Notes under the pieces: model-generated
Seen by the model: the letters and a program-made list of their open reading frames with translations, nothing else
Database searches by the model: none
Told to the model about the DNA's origin: nothing
In this document: piece after piece, positions 25,801 to 37,440 of the stretch
Numbering within the stretch: position 1 is the first letter of the stretch
How the letters are laid out: each line of letters starts with the position of its first letter
Assembly: GCA_954871525.1 (NCBI GenBank)
Contig: OX940865.1
Coordinates: 15,638,606 to 15,702,605 of the forward strand
Direction of reading: 5' to 3'
Origin: Parietaria judaica
Lineage: Eukaryota > Streptophyta > Magnoliopsida > Rosales > Urticaceae
Length of the DNA: 64,000 nt
Position numbers and translations under genes: made by a program

Positions 25801-28800
25801 CCAGTTTCCATTTTCAAACACCCTATCTCAAGTTTTGCTTTGAAAACGGAAAACCCCAGAATTTTGGAATACTAATTTCACCCCTAGCCGTGCCTTTTGT
25901 ATTCAGTGTTTCGAATTCTATGAATCTCTATTATTGCGTTAATTGGTTTGCAGTTCCACTTTTTGGTTGGGACTTAATAATTCATAGCAGTGAAAGCCGA
26001 TTATTAATATTAAACAGATTTATTTTTTTACAATTTGTAGATTATTCATAGTCGTTCTCATTTTGTGTTTCTGCCTTATGAAATAATAATTTAAAATATT
26101 CCCACAAAATTATCATTTTTTTTCCTGGTTACTTGTAGGCATTTTCCCAGCATACCGTGCTCTCTTCGTCGTTCCTGGAGCATGTGATAACCGTGCTAAA
26201 CCAGGCTTCGATCATTGGAAGTGATTCAGAGAAAGCAGAAAATTCTAGTCAACCTGTTGATGGTCAAATAGATAGTAATATATTGCAAGCTGCTATTACT
26301 GCTCTCACGGCATTTTTCAGGTAAATAGTTTTCACATTAAATTATCTAACTAGTTAGCCAAATTATTGAAAAGCATTAATAAAAGAAATAATCTTGAATT
26401 TCATTGCAGAGGTGGTGGTAAAGTAGGAAAGAAAGCCGTTGAACAAAACTATGCTTCCGTTCTTGCCGAGCTTACACTGCAATTGGGAAGTTGCCATATC
26501 CTAGCTAGTTCCGGTCTGCAAGAACCATTACGGTAGGTTCAATGAATATTCTTTAGATATTTTGCTCTTTAGTCCTCCCAATATTTAATAATAGAATATA
26601 TAGCCATACATTGTAATTGAATTTTTTCTTTTCAGGGCCCTTCTAGCTGCATTTCAGGCATTCTGCGAATGTGTCGGTGACCTTGAAATGGGAAAGGTAC
26701 ACTGCTTTTTGGGGGGTTTCGGAATTTTTATTCAATTAATAATCTAATTTGATTTCCATGAGTAGATTTTGGCTAGAGAAGGAGAACACAATGAAAATGA
26801 AAAGTGGATCAATCTACTTGGAGATTTAGCTGGCTGCATTTCTATAAAGAGACCGAAAGAGGTAAAATAAATATTTTGACCTTTTCGGTATGGTTATCAT
26901 TGTATATTATAGTTCTCCCAATTTCATTAAATTTTTATATTAAAATTGCAAATATATTGCTAACTGTTATGCTTTCTCTTGGTCTATTTTGCCTTTCATA
27001 GATTGAAAACATTTGTGTAATTTTGAGCAAATCCTTAAATCGGCATCAAAAACACCAAAGAGAAGCTGGAGCAGCTGCGTTGTCTGAGTTTGTCCGATAC
27101 AGGTCAGTGCAATATATATGATTTAGTGCCACAAATATTGTTAAATAACAATATTATGAAGTATCTTCCTTGAAAAGCTGGCACGAGGATGGCTACTAAA
27201 TGTGTTGTTAAGCGTAGTAAATTCTGTTTAGTCACATGTTTTCATCAGTATTCTTTCGCTTTATCTAGAATAATTGGCTGAAATGCCCCCTGAGTTTTAC
27301 TCATTCGTGCTATTTGTGGGTTGAATTTTTTTTTTTGGTGTGCTTTGCCACGTGAAATTCAGGAACTATTCTTCTCGCTATTACCTATGAATTGGTTGTT
27401 TGGTATTAATGATGATTTATGTTTTTTTTTGGGCTCACGTTTTATGCTAATTACTCCAGTGGCGGATTGGGTTCTTTATTAGAGCAAATGGTGGAGGGTT
27501 TGTGTCAACATGTGTCGGACGAGTCTCCTACTGTTCGACGGTTATGCTTGCGAGGATTAGTGCAGGTTATCAAATATTTGAAGTTTTTATTATTTCATAA
27601 AAAACACAAATATAATTTTAGTTTATATTTGAGCTTAAAGTGGATTTTCACTTTATTATTATTGTTTACATGAGTGCTAGTGTTGTCTTTTTTTGGTTAA
27701 TTCTCTCGTATTGTTGGAATATTCGGCTGTTTGTAGTGATTTATATGCTAATATTTTAATTAATGGGAAATTAATATGTCAGATGCAATTAGCATATTTA
27801 TAATAAATATTCTGTAAAAATCCTACTTTGTATATACTATATATATATATATATATCATTTTTTTGTGCGCGTAAATAACGATTCATTGTTTTCTCTTAC
27901 TTTCCGCCCTTGTTTTACTTTTATGTGAAAGTAGCATATCGATAATAATAATGCAAAATTGACCTTTATAGCCAAATATTCCAACATCAATATATTTACA
28001 TGTTAAACTTTTGTGCTGCAGATACCTTCTATTCATATTCTTAGCTATACGGCTCAAGTTCTTGGTGTAATCTTAGCTTTACTGGACGATTTAGTAGAAT
28101 CCGTGCAGCTGACAGCCGTTTCTTGCTTACTCACGGTGAATTTCCTCTTATGCTTTTATTTTTATTTTAACTGAATTTAGGTTTTCTGTTTAATACTTTT
28201 CAATCTTTGAAATTTAGATTCTCGAGTCATCACCCAATGAGGCAGTGGAACCCGTCTTAATTAATCTCTCCTTGCGGCTCCGCAATCTTCAGGTTGAAAG
28301 AGATGATTCTAATTTTGATTAATCTGTAAATTATCCTAAATTTTAAAGAAAAATAAATAAATTTATTTGATATTTTTCTTAAGCAGGTATGCATGAATGC
28401 GAAAATGCGAGCCAATGCTTATGCCGCTTTTGGAGCATTAAGTAGCTATGGAGTCGGGTCCCAACGTGAGGCGTATCTTGAGCAGGTATCGTTTTATTTT
28501 ACCAACGTATTCTGAAAAAATCAAGAAGTTGCTCTCTGCAGCAATGTCAATTGTCCACTCTTTCTGTCTAATATTCATATCTCATTATTACGTTTTTTTA
28601 TTTTCTTTTTGTAAACGATGCATGTTCAGATACATGCCGCCTTCCCCCGCTTGGTATTGCACGTGCATGATGACGATCCCAGCGTTCGACAAGCTTGTCG
28701 GGTACAATATTATGACACATTCTGTGATTTTTCTAGAGTGAATATATGATAAATAAGTAATTTTCTGATAAAAATTTCATAGGGAAAATGCATTGATATA

Positions 28801-29872
28801 TACAGTGGAGAAAAACCTAATTAGTTCTTAAGATTATGTGATTACAACAAATTACGAAATTCTCTGCAAATCATTTGTCTTGCTGGATATTTATTGGCGT
28901 ATAATTGATAGTATTTTTCTCGTATCTGACGACAGAATACACTGAAACGAGTTGCCCCATTGTTCGAAATGGAGGGATTGCCGGGATTGCTTAACACACA
29001 CTGTTTTAACTCTGACCACAGGTAAATAATTCTCACTTTAATTTCTGCCTTGCAAAATAAGTTTCATAATATTCCCTCCCTTTCTTGGTTATAATCCCGA
29101 TGAGAATAATTATTGTTTTTTCTGTTTTTCAGAAGCGATTATGAGGATTTTGCCAGAGACCTTTCAAAGCAATTTGTTCAGAGTTTACCCTCCAGAGTCG
29201 ATACTTGCATGGCTTCGATAGTTCAGGTTTGAAATAATCACAAACCGATACACAATAACACTTAAATCATTGTGATAATGACACAAGAATTTTATTTATT
29301 GTTCCTGAGATGTATATTCAGGATTATTTAGTGAAAAATACAACATAATATCCTAATTTAGTCCTAATTTTTTTTAGTTTAACGGTTTATGTACTTATGT
29401 TTTGGAATTGGCAGGCATTTGATGCGCCGTGGCCAGTGATTCAGGCAAATGCGATATACTTGTCGTGTAGCATGCTATCTTCTTCAGATGATCACCACAT
29501 TTTGGCTCTTTATTACTCTCAGGTATTTTCCCTCTCAATTTTATTCTTGCGCACTTTTTTACAAAATCGATCTTGGTAAATAGATTATAGAAGTTCGTGT
29601 AATCTTCATCGAGGCCAATCTCCCTTCTTTTCGAGAAATTAAACTTTTTGAACAATTAAGGTCGAAAAAGTGAAACATATCTTCCAATATCTCGTGCATT
29701 TAAATAGGTATTCGGAGTTTTGGTGGGTAAAATGAGCCAATCGACAGACTCGGTCGTCAGAGCAACGTGCTCTTTAGCCCTAGGCCTGCTTCTCAAATCC
29801 GCAAACTCACCCTCGTGGCGATCGGCTCGGCTCGATCGCCCCGAATCCAATCGAAGGGCCCACGATTCGTGA
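11429..29872 (+). CDS. SGR6: SGR6 / MROH1-like HEAT-repeat protein, 51 exons
   Basis: Large HEAT-repeat protein matching Arabidopsis SHOOT GRAVITROPISM 6, a tonoplast-associated protein needed for shoot gravitropism and related to animal MROH1. Frame-consistent GT-AG joins give 1,722 aa. Alpha-helical HEAT repeats fill the protein; there is no signal peptide or membrane segment. The N-terminus is [11 protein letters not shown] and the C-terminus RRAHDS. Exons: 11429-11462, 11551-11641, 11732-11786, 11974-12105, 12590-12661, 13270-13360, 13461-13556, 13881-13959, 14116-14179, 14684-14787, 15119-15224, 15308-15397, 16336-16413, 16506-16570, 16824-16923, 17230-17406, 17777-17866, 17964-18029, 18366-18464, 18694-18768, 18923-18982, 19124-19213, 19711-19832, 19961-20090, 20467-20546, 21006-21141, 21709-21790, 22084-22232, 22342-22422, 22722-22822, 23866-24104, 24231-24340, 24474-24602, 24681-24755, 24832-24965, 25267-25339, 25519-25650, 26139-26320, 26410-26532, 26636-26696, 26766-26861, 27002-27102, 27460-27565, 28022-28135, 28218-28292, 28387-28485, 28630-28701, 28936-29021, 29133-29226, 29415-29522, 29708-29872. 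No frame break was found. Several introns carry transposon relics. Single splice sites could be off by a few bases, for example the start of exon 7. Confidence 0.93.
12757..13203. mobile_element. hAT-like MITE in intron 5 of SGR6
   Basis: It begins TAGGGGTGAGCA and ends near GTTTCACCCC, the terminal pattern of the two hAT elements at 3.2-5.0 kb. The interior is rich in AACCGG motifs. The flanks GTTCGTCG and CTTAGTCG share 6 of 8 bases, suggesting an aged target duplication. Confidence 0.6.
14276..14683. mobile_element. hAT-like left-end relic in intron 9 of SGR6
   Basis: It starts TAGGGGTGAAAG and has an AT-rich interior with AACCGG-like motifs. I could not find a matching right end before the next exon at 14684, so the end coordinate is only the intron boundary. 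Confidence 0.35.
14810..14991. mobile_element. hAT-like right-end relic in intron 10 of SGR6
   Basis: It shares GGTTCCAGTTTCCAT and a CAAAAACCCAG-like stretch with the relic in intron 37, and ends CGGTTTCGCTCCCA, a degenerate form of the TTTCACCCCTA terminus. Confidence 0.4.
15800..16094 (+). mobile_element. 5'-truncated LINE in intron 12 of SGR6
   Basis: A 295-bp insert ends in an A-run and is flanked by identical 15-bp copies of AGTTAGCTTGTGTCT (15785-15799 and 16095-16109). An A-tail with a direct repeat of this length is the signature of target-primed LINE insertion. A residual frame near 15870-15940 reads like the C-terminal RNase H end of a plant LINE ORF2 (CNHF...[10 protein letters not shown]). 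The rest is 3' UTR. Confidence 0.85.
19262..19660. repeat. Diverged tandem duplication in intron 22 of SGR6
   Basis: Two copies of roughly 170-210 bp share ACGTGACAAGACC, TAGTAGAGTAA, GAAGAAGAG, TTAATGGCG and GGGTATTC in the same order. The second copy ends in TTCAAGTGCAG, identical to the true acceptor at 19711, so a decoy 3' splice site lies at 19654. Confidence 0.6.
20100..20393. mobile_element. hAT-like relic in intron 24 of SGR6
   Basis: AACCGG and CGGTTT-rich segment ending ACTTTCATCCCTA, like the right terminus of the TAGGGGTG family. The left end is degenerate and I found no target duplication. Confidence 0.4.
23159..23740. mobile_element. Inverted-repeat MITE in intron 30 of SGR6
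   Basis: The left end GGGATAGCCAAA and the complement of the right end GGGGCAAATAGCCAAA continue as inverted copies through TTAGCCAAATAGCCAA. The AT-rich interior contains several TTAACGTG-TTAAT inverted blocks. It resembles plant MULE-type MITEs, but I found no clean flanking duplication. Confidence 0.6.
25733..25886. mobile_element. hAT-like right-end relic in intron 37 of SGR6
   Basis: It ends in ATTTCACCCCTA, the exact complement type of the TAGGGGTGAAA terminus, and shares its interior with the intron 10 relic. The left end is missing. Confidence 0.5.
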
Positions 29873-32800
29873 GTCTGATGGGCCGCATCGCGGAGGATAA
29901 TACCCTAATAAACCGAGCTATTTGTTAAAAGCTGTGAAGAGAGGCTGATATTGGTGTGTGTGGCGTGCCCTAATTGTAAATTGTGTGATTGCATAGTTTG
30001 GTTTGTTTATATATAATGGTTGATAATTGTATATCTGCTCTGTTTATTAATGTAAAAAATAATCATGTTATTACAGATTGTAAAGTGCAGAAAATAATCA
30101 CCTCACATATTGGTGCATTTTGCCTATTAGACTTTAATTTGTGTGCGAAATCAGTGTAGTAATCTATGAGATTATTGTGAATCAATAACAAAAAATTAGT
30201 ATAATTGACAAAAAAAAATACCTTAAATAAGTTACGTGTTAGTGCATGTATTGTGAAAGTTCAAGGGCAAAGTGCATCAATGACTAAAATTAATGTCCTC
30301 ACGTGAATCAGATAATTAATTTTATATACGTCTTTCCTTTGCATGTTTTTATTTTTTTACTATCAAATTGTGGACACGATATTTAATTTCATCGAGAGAA
30401 GTAGATTATTAGCTTAAAATACGTTTTTCCACTGTCTTTCGTTGGACTATTAATCTGTAAGTTCTTCATAAAAAAGAGATTATCGACTTGATATTCAATT
30501 TGGAGTGTGAAATGCATAGTGGGACATTATTGCTGAATAATAAATTATTACATCTTCTTCCATTTGTGATGAATTTGAGTTCTCTGTGTCTGAACCAAGA
30601 ACACAAGTTCAAAAAAAGAAAACGCACACGGGTCTTTATTATTTATACGTGTATAGAGTATAGATATAATCAAGTGAACTTTCTACGTAATGTTTCATTA
30701 GAATTTAGAATGAAATGAATGGTCATTTATTGTGGGCCCCAATGTATCCAATTTGCTTGTTAAATTCCAAGGAAGCACACAGTGTGTGTCTCTGCATACC
30801 AAACTGTTTTATCAGGCCCTTCAAAACGGATAATAGCGGTATAAGTACCACGTGAAGTGAAAGCAATGGGTTTAATACTCAAAAATCAAAATTGCTCTGT
30901 TAATATAAACCCCACAAAACTTTCTGAAACATCGAAAAATTTATCCGATTTTTTTTTACTATGTTTCTTGTAAATTTAGTTTATTTATTTATTTATTTAT
31001 TTATTTATTATTCTTGATTTGCCTTCTTCTCCTTAATACTTAGCCTCTCATAAGTTGTATGTCAATACATTTGCATTTGCATATATATATATATATATAA
31101 TTATATATAGATAATTATTTTTTAAGTTACTCATTTTCGGACACAGAATTCCTTACTATCTTTAATATACTCACTTTAAGAAAGATATACATATGTTCTT
31201 TCTAAAAAAAAAAGAAGATATAAATATGTTACGGCCTTAAGGCCAATTATATATTCTTTGGGTATTAATTCCGTGCAATTACAAACTTAAAATATGCCTA
31301 TTTTAGATAATTTAAGTATTTAGCTATTAGTCCAATTTTTGTAAAACACTGTCGATCAAGAAATCAATCGTGTCAAATTAATATTTTGTTTTGGTGAAAA
31401 TATGTAGAGTTTTGTTTTTATGGAAATAGTTTGATCAGAGTCAGTGTTGTGTTGTCGTTTGTAAAGACTGAGTTGGATAAGACTAGTGGTTCGTACCATT
31501 TATAATCATAATATTGTACGTTTGTGACGTACATACATGGATGGTTCTAGCTCTAGTATCGTAGCCCTATATTTCTTTTCAATAATAAATTATGATTAAA
31601 AAAAAATTAAGTAATTTTTGTTTGAGTTTCACCACACTGAATTGGATCATTAATTGGTTTGTGGGTATTATGATATTTGTTTATTTTTGAAATTGTATTT
31701 GATAAACAGTGTTTTCTTTATAAAAAAAATATAAACTGTGATTAGTATTTAAAAAAAAAAATTGCTGGCGAAGAATGAGAAAAATGTGTAAGAGAGAGAA
31801 ACTTACTTTATGAATAGAAAATAACTTTTTATTTTTAAATGTGTTTTATTTTTGTACTAAATCACAAACATTTTTAACACCAAATGAATAGTTATTTTGC
31901 ACCGAAATAAGTTTGATTTACTTTTCTACGGTATAACAAGAAGAAAAGATGAAAATAATTTTTTTAACACTACCAAACAGACCTTAAATTACGAAAAATT
32001 TATCAAATTAATATTTGATATTGTCCAGGTTAATTTATAACTGTTTATGGTCATTTCCAATGGATAAACACGTTAAATTTATATATAACAACTCTGTAAA
32101 AATAATATATAGATCTTATTTGATATAACAATTAACTATAAATCATAATAAATAACAAAACCGTTTACATTAACATTACATAGCTAATTTATAAGTGATA
32201 TGTGTTTTAACTAACTTTATCAGAATATATTAAAAAACGAATAGATCGATTCCCATACTTACATTGCACCCAATCTCCGGTTATTATAGTTTAAAAAAAA
32301 AAAAAAAAAAACCTTAAATTAGCTTAAAAATCAAAGTGAAAATATCTTTAAATATCTAATACATGAAATGGACTTGTCAGCTTGATAAGGGGGATGCATA
32401 TTTTCCCTCTTATTAATATGCATTGTGTTTAACCCAAAAACGAGAGATTCCTTGGTTTTCTTATTATATCCAAAGTTCAATGATCTAATATCATTTTGGC
32501 ATTTATAATCATATACCAAGTTGCAACTTTCTTAGTGAACTTGCATAAATAATTGTTAGTGAAAGCGAATATATTAGTTACGAGTCTTGCATTAAAAAAA
32601 TGTCATTAAAAATCGCATTCAATTAATGCACTAAAGAAGGCTCGTTGCTCAAGAACCACTAATGTTTGGATGACTACTAGGATAATTTAGGTTAATGTGT
32701 CCCATGAGAACATATTCTATGGTTTTATTTTTCTTTGTTCAAAAAGACAAGATACTCCCTTTTTAACATATCTTTCATCACTACTTGTTTTGAATGAAGG

Positions 32801-33809
32801 AATTAGTTAAAAAGTTTATTTGGGATTTTATTAAAAAAACATAGCCTCTAATATCACCTATTTCAAGACACAAATCACTATTCGAAAAGGGTATGAATCT
32901 TAATGAAAACTCAAATAAGGTTATTTCTTCTCCAATTTTACTCGTTTTGAATTTTAATAATCTTGGCATAAGTATATATCGTTTTAATTTTTGTGATGGT
33001 ATAAACTTGATCTTTTTTTCACAATTAAAGTTTTCAATGTTCATTAACTTGCTTTTCTCCCAAATTTGATCCGCTTTTCCTGTGGATTTAACAAAATTTT
33101 AGATGTGCGTCTTCTAAAAAATTAAACATTTTCCTTTTGTCTTTTTTTGGTACCGACAAAACGTTAATAACAAGTAGATGAAATTTTGTTTCTCCAAAAG
33201 CAAAATATTGGACATTTATAGCTTTTATCCTGAAAAACAAAATCTCGTACTTACGCCGCTATTAACCATTTTTAATCAAAGATCCTTGTTCTTCATTAAG
33301 TTTCTTGTGCTCCTATTCTTCCTTGTACTTTTTGGATTAACACTTGACCTTAGTCTTGTGTCTTTGAATCTGATGTTTTCCTTTTTCTTTTACTGCATAT
33401 TAGAATCACAAAAGGGCAAAGACAATAAACTATTTTTATGTTAATATCTTGTCTTTTTGCTTCTCTTTTTTTCTGCAGCTATATATATTTATATATATAT
33501 ATATATCGCCTACAAATAGCCAAGCTCTTTGTGTTAATGTATATTGTCTTGTCTTATTTATTCAACTTGCATGTTTTTATCTCCTAAGAAAACAAAATAT
33601 TTCTCAAGAGTTTTCTTCTTCTTTCTCTACTTCAAAAATTTTCCCTTTCTCTTCCCTTAAATTCCATTTTTTTGACATATTTATCATGAAAATAAAATAC
33701 CCTTTGAAGCTCAAAAACTGTTCGTGATCATCATTTTTTTGTAGTTCTTTTTCTCAGTAATATCATATTATTGACTTTCTAGTCCCTTTTGATCATTGAT
33801 CATCAGAAC
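29873..33809. other. 3.9-kb intergenic region, no gene seen
   Basis: AT-rich DNA with a (TTTA)n microsatellite at about 30975-31009 and TA runs near 31081 and 33482. Probable polyadenylation signals for SGR6 lie after 30040. A pyrimidine-rich stretch before 33810 is probably the UGT-A leader. No coding, RNA or transposon structure was recognised. Confidence 0.4.
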
Positions 33810-34436
33810 ATGGATTCACTAGAGCTCAATAATCAGCTTCACTTTGTCTTAATCCCATTAATGTCCCCGAGCCATATTATACCGATGATCGACATGGCCA
33901 AGCTCTTAGCGCAGCACGGCGTGTTCGTCACCATCGTCACAACGCCCCTCAATTCCATCAGATTCGGCTCCGCGATCGAACGAGCCGTCGGCATCGGCCT
34001 CAAGATTCAGATTCTCACTTTAAACTTCCCGGCTAAGGAGGTGGGCTTGCCAGAAGGGTGCGAGAACATGGACAAGCTCTCGGAAAGGAGTCTGATCAAG
34101 AACTTCTTTACCGCAGCGAGTTTGCTTCAAAAACCGTTTGAAGACTTGCTGCGGAATCTGAAGCCTCCAGCGAGTTGCTTGATCTCGGGCAAGAATCTTG
34201 GGTGGACGGTCGAGACGTGCAAAAAATTCAAGATTCCGAGGATCTTCTTCGACGGAATGGGCTGCTTTTCTTCAACGTGCACGAACATCTTGGAAACTTC
34301 CAAAATTCTCGAAGGCATTTCAAAGTCGGAGCCGTTTTTTGTGCCCGGATTGCCCCACAGGTAATCCTATTAATATTGACTGTTGAGAATATCAAATTTA
34401 CATTTCCTCAAGCCCTAGAAAATATAGGTAAATCCG

Positions 34437-34475
<39 letters not shown>

Positions 34476-35891
34476 AAGCCTCTATAAATTGATATTGTTG
34501 GGAATAGTCGAATAGAGAATTTTGGTATTTTATCGAGTTCATTACTTTATCGAGAGAAAGCTAGTAATTTTAAGGTCATAAAAAGTATTATCTTATCGAG
34601 GTTTTTAATTTAACGATGTTCATACTTCATACTATATATGAAAACAAAATACGATTTCGATTAAAATTAATAATTTTCCACGATCTTGATTAATCTTCAA
34701 ATTTTAATTTAATTATAAATAGACATAATTAGGAATCATATCATCCGAGACTGGCGGTCCATATAACTAACTATTCCCAAAGATGGATTGTAGTCATTTT
34801 CAAATTTTTTACTTATTACAAATTTTTACCTTATTTTTCATTTCTTCATTTTTTATCTTTAATGTTTCTCTTCCGGAATTTATCCTTAAGTAGCATCAAA
34901 CATTATTTGTTTCCTATTTCCGCCACTGCACATATTCCGCATTCATACATATAACGGGATTATCCGCAGGATCAAACTGACAAGAGTCCAACTCCCGGAG
35001 AATCTCAACACGTCCTCCAACGATATGACGGCGGTCCGCAATGCAATGAGAGCCGCGGAAGCCGCCGCCGACGGAATCGTGGTCAACTCATTCCACAACC
35101 TCGAATCCGAGTATGTCGAACCCTACAAGAATGTCAAAGGAGTCAACGTGTGGTGCGTAGGCCCCGTGTCATCATGCAACGAAACCGAACTCGACAGAAC
35201 AGAGCGAGGTGAGACAATCTCCGCCATTGATGCCCGGAAATGCTTAGAGTTTCTCGATTCCAAGAAAGCGGGCTCCGTCATCTACGCCTGCCTTGGAAGC
35301 ATCTGCGGCCTGAATCCATGGCAGCTCAAAGAGCTTGGGTTTGGGCTAGAAGCTTCGAACAAGCCCTTCATCTGGGTCGTCAGATCGAATTCAAAACCCT
35401 TCGAAGATTGGATTTCCGAAGAAGGGTTCGAGGAGAGGACCCGAGAGAGAGGGCTGGTGATCCGGGGCTGGGCGCCGCAGGTGCTGATCCTCAGCCACGT
35501 GGCAGTCGGCGGGTTCGTGACGCACTGCGGTTGGAACTCGACACTGGAAGGCGTCGGTGCCGGGGTTCCTCTAGTAACGTGTCCGCTTTTCGCCGAGCAG
35601 TTCGTGAACGAGAGGCTCGCCGTCGACGTGCTAGGGATTGGCGTGAGCGTCGGGGTGGAGGAGGCGGTGACGTGGGGGCTGGAGGATAGGTCGGGGCTGG
35701 TGATGAGGAGGGAGGGTGTGAGGGACGCCATTGTTAGGGTTTTGGAGGATGGTGGAGAGGCGGAGGAGAGGAGGAAGAAGGCGAGGGAGCTCGGGGTGGC
35801 GGCGAAGAGGGCGGTGGAGGAAGGCGGGTCGTCTTTTCTGGATATGGAGAGGATGATTCAGTTCGTGAAGCAATGGAACAAGACGCCATAG
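33810..35891 (+). CDS. UGT73-type glycosyltransferase with altered catalytic dyad (UGT-A)
   Basis: 490-aa GT1 glycosyltransferase in two exons, 33810-34360 and 34970-35891. The intron is phase 2 at about residue 184 and contains a (TA)n run. First gene of a tandem cluster with UGT-B and UGT-C, all of the UGT73 type that glucosylates flavonoids, steroids, triterpenoids or hormones in the cytosol. His22 is retained, but in PLMSPSHIIP instead of PLMAQGHxIP. The catalytic partner Asp, seen in UGT-B and UGT-C as VSDM, is Gly127 here (CLISGKNLGW). The PSPG box runs WAPQVLILSH, then HCGWNSTLE with Glu27 intact, then PLFAEQ; a Cys replaces the usual Trp in VTCPLF. The frame is intact across both exons, so this is an expressed-looking gene with altered catalytic chemistry, not an obvious pseudogene. 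AATAAA occurs at about 35992. The ATG at 33810 is the first in-frame ATG. Confidence 0.9.
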
Positions 35892-36129
35892 CTAGGGTTT
35901 AGAGAAGGTGATTGGTGCAAGCGCCAATGCTAAAGTTAAACTATGCATGTGGCTCTCTTTGATTCTTATAAGTGTGGCTTAATTTTACCAAGAATAAACT
36001 ATGCAATATTACGTAAGATTGAATTTTTAAATGATATTTTATTTATTTACATTGAGAAAAATATGTTCAATTGTATCGATGAAGAGAGTGTTGTATTGTA
36101 TATCATTTTCAAAACATGAAAATTAATGA

Positions 36130-37440
36130 AAGCTAGCGTAAAGTCAGTTTACGTGATTTATGCGGATTAACGAGATAATTACCAAACACAACGTGGAAAG
36201 CAATAAAGACACACGCGATGTTTTGATAACGCAGTTCGATACATATCTACTTCTGCGGGGCCCTCGCCCAGATTAATCACCAATAAAGTTTACAAGCACC
36301 AATTACTAGGTAAGTAAAATAGCTAAAGAAAAAGTGCTCCCTTGAAGCTATACCTGATAGAACAGCTTGGTCTTGAAACGGTGATAGAGTCTCGATACGT
36401 GACGACCGTCACTTCCCTTCTGGAATCGGACTCAGCAAGATCCCCTTGCTATGTTGTCGACGTTAGACTGACTCCTTCAGTCTGGTTCTCAATAACGCAG
36501 TCGACGCCTCTCCCGAGGTAGGAACAATCGATGATAAAACACCGTTCTGTGATAATTGATAACCTTGATACTGATCGTAAGGTTAATCTCTAGAAGGGAC
36601 AACGTGATACTTATCTGTGCAGTATGAAAACCTTCTGTAGCGTTCCTTCGAATGTTCTTGATGAACAACAAGCTTGATTACGTGGATGACGTGAAAACCG
36701 CAAGCTTGATTTTAGGTTGTTTATGGAGAACAACCTTCTTGAGCCCTCTGAATTTTCTCTAAATTGTAGACCTGGAAAACTGAGAAAGAAGGAGGCCAGT
36801 AATACGTATTAAAGAAGTAAAATTCGTAGCTCCCTTTTTTTCCTCAAAATAGCAACTAATTCTAAAGATTTAATGAATGATAAATATAAATATAAATCAT
36901 TAATCTTGGAAATAAATCAGTAATTGATTAGAGTCAATCCAGAGAGAATATAGCCCATGAAATTCGCTCAAATCTGTTGAAGAAAAACGCGTAAACTTTC
37001 CATGAAATTCGCAACAATCTGAGACGATTTCGACGGCATGATGAGCTGTAGTTACGACTGTAGCTAACGATGTTTTAGCTGTAGTCACCAAAATAGCCAA
37101 CACAAGAAATAACAGCAGAACCTGTTTCTTCAGCTAGTATATGCAATAGTAAGCTTGTTACTTAGGAATGAAATTCTGTATTTATAGCATTTTCAACAAT
37201 ATTGGATTCTTAGACTTTAATGTCGTCGAGCAGAAATGTCTCAACCTTCATTCAAGTAGAGTTGTTACATAAAATAAAGAGGTAGTTGATTTTAATTAAT
37301 TAATTAATTTCATATTTCATGGTGCTTAATTGTGCATTAATTAATGATGCGGATCCAATGCTTGTCCTGAACGAGTTGACGCCGACAAGTGAATTCCGGC
37401 GAGCTGATTGTTTTGAGCTATGACTGATGTTATTCGTTAA
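36130..37440. mobile_element. Possible LTR-retroelement fragment
   Basis: About 1.3 kb of less AT-biased, non-coding DNA unlike its flanks. The passage near 36190-36270 (AAAGCAATAAAGACAC, GATAACGCAGTTCGAT) resembles phrases seen in plant LTR-retrotransposon ends. Boundaries and family are not determined and I see no intact TG...CA ends. Confidence 0.3.

Noticed and set aside
33789..33809. Upstream extension of the UGT-A frame
   Set aside because: It would have to start at TTG; the first ATG at 33810 gives a normal UGT N-terminus.
35240..35873. Overlapping frames on both strands in UGT-A exon 2
   Set aside because: GC-rich coding sequence of a clear UGT explains them; their residue content is Arg/Pro-biased noise.
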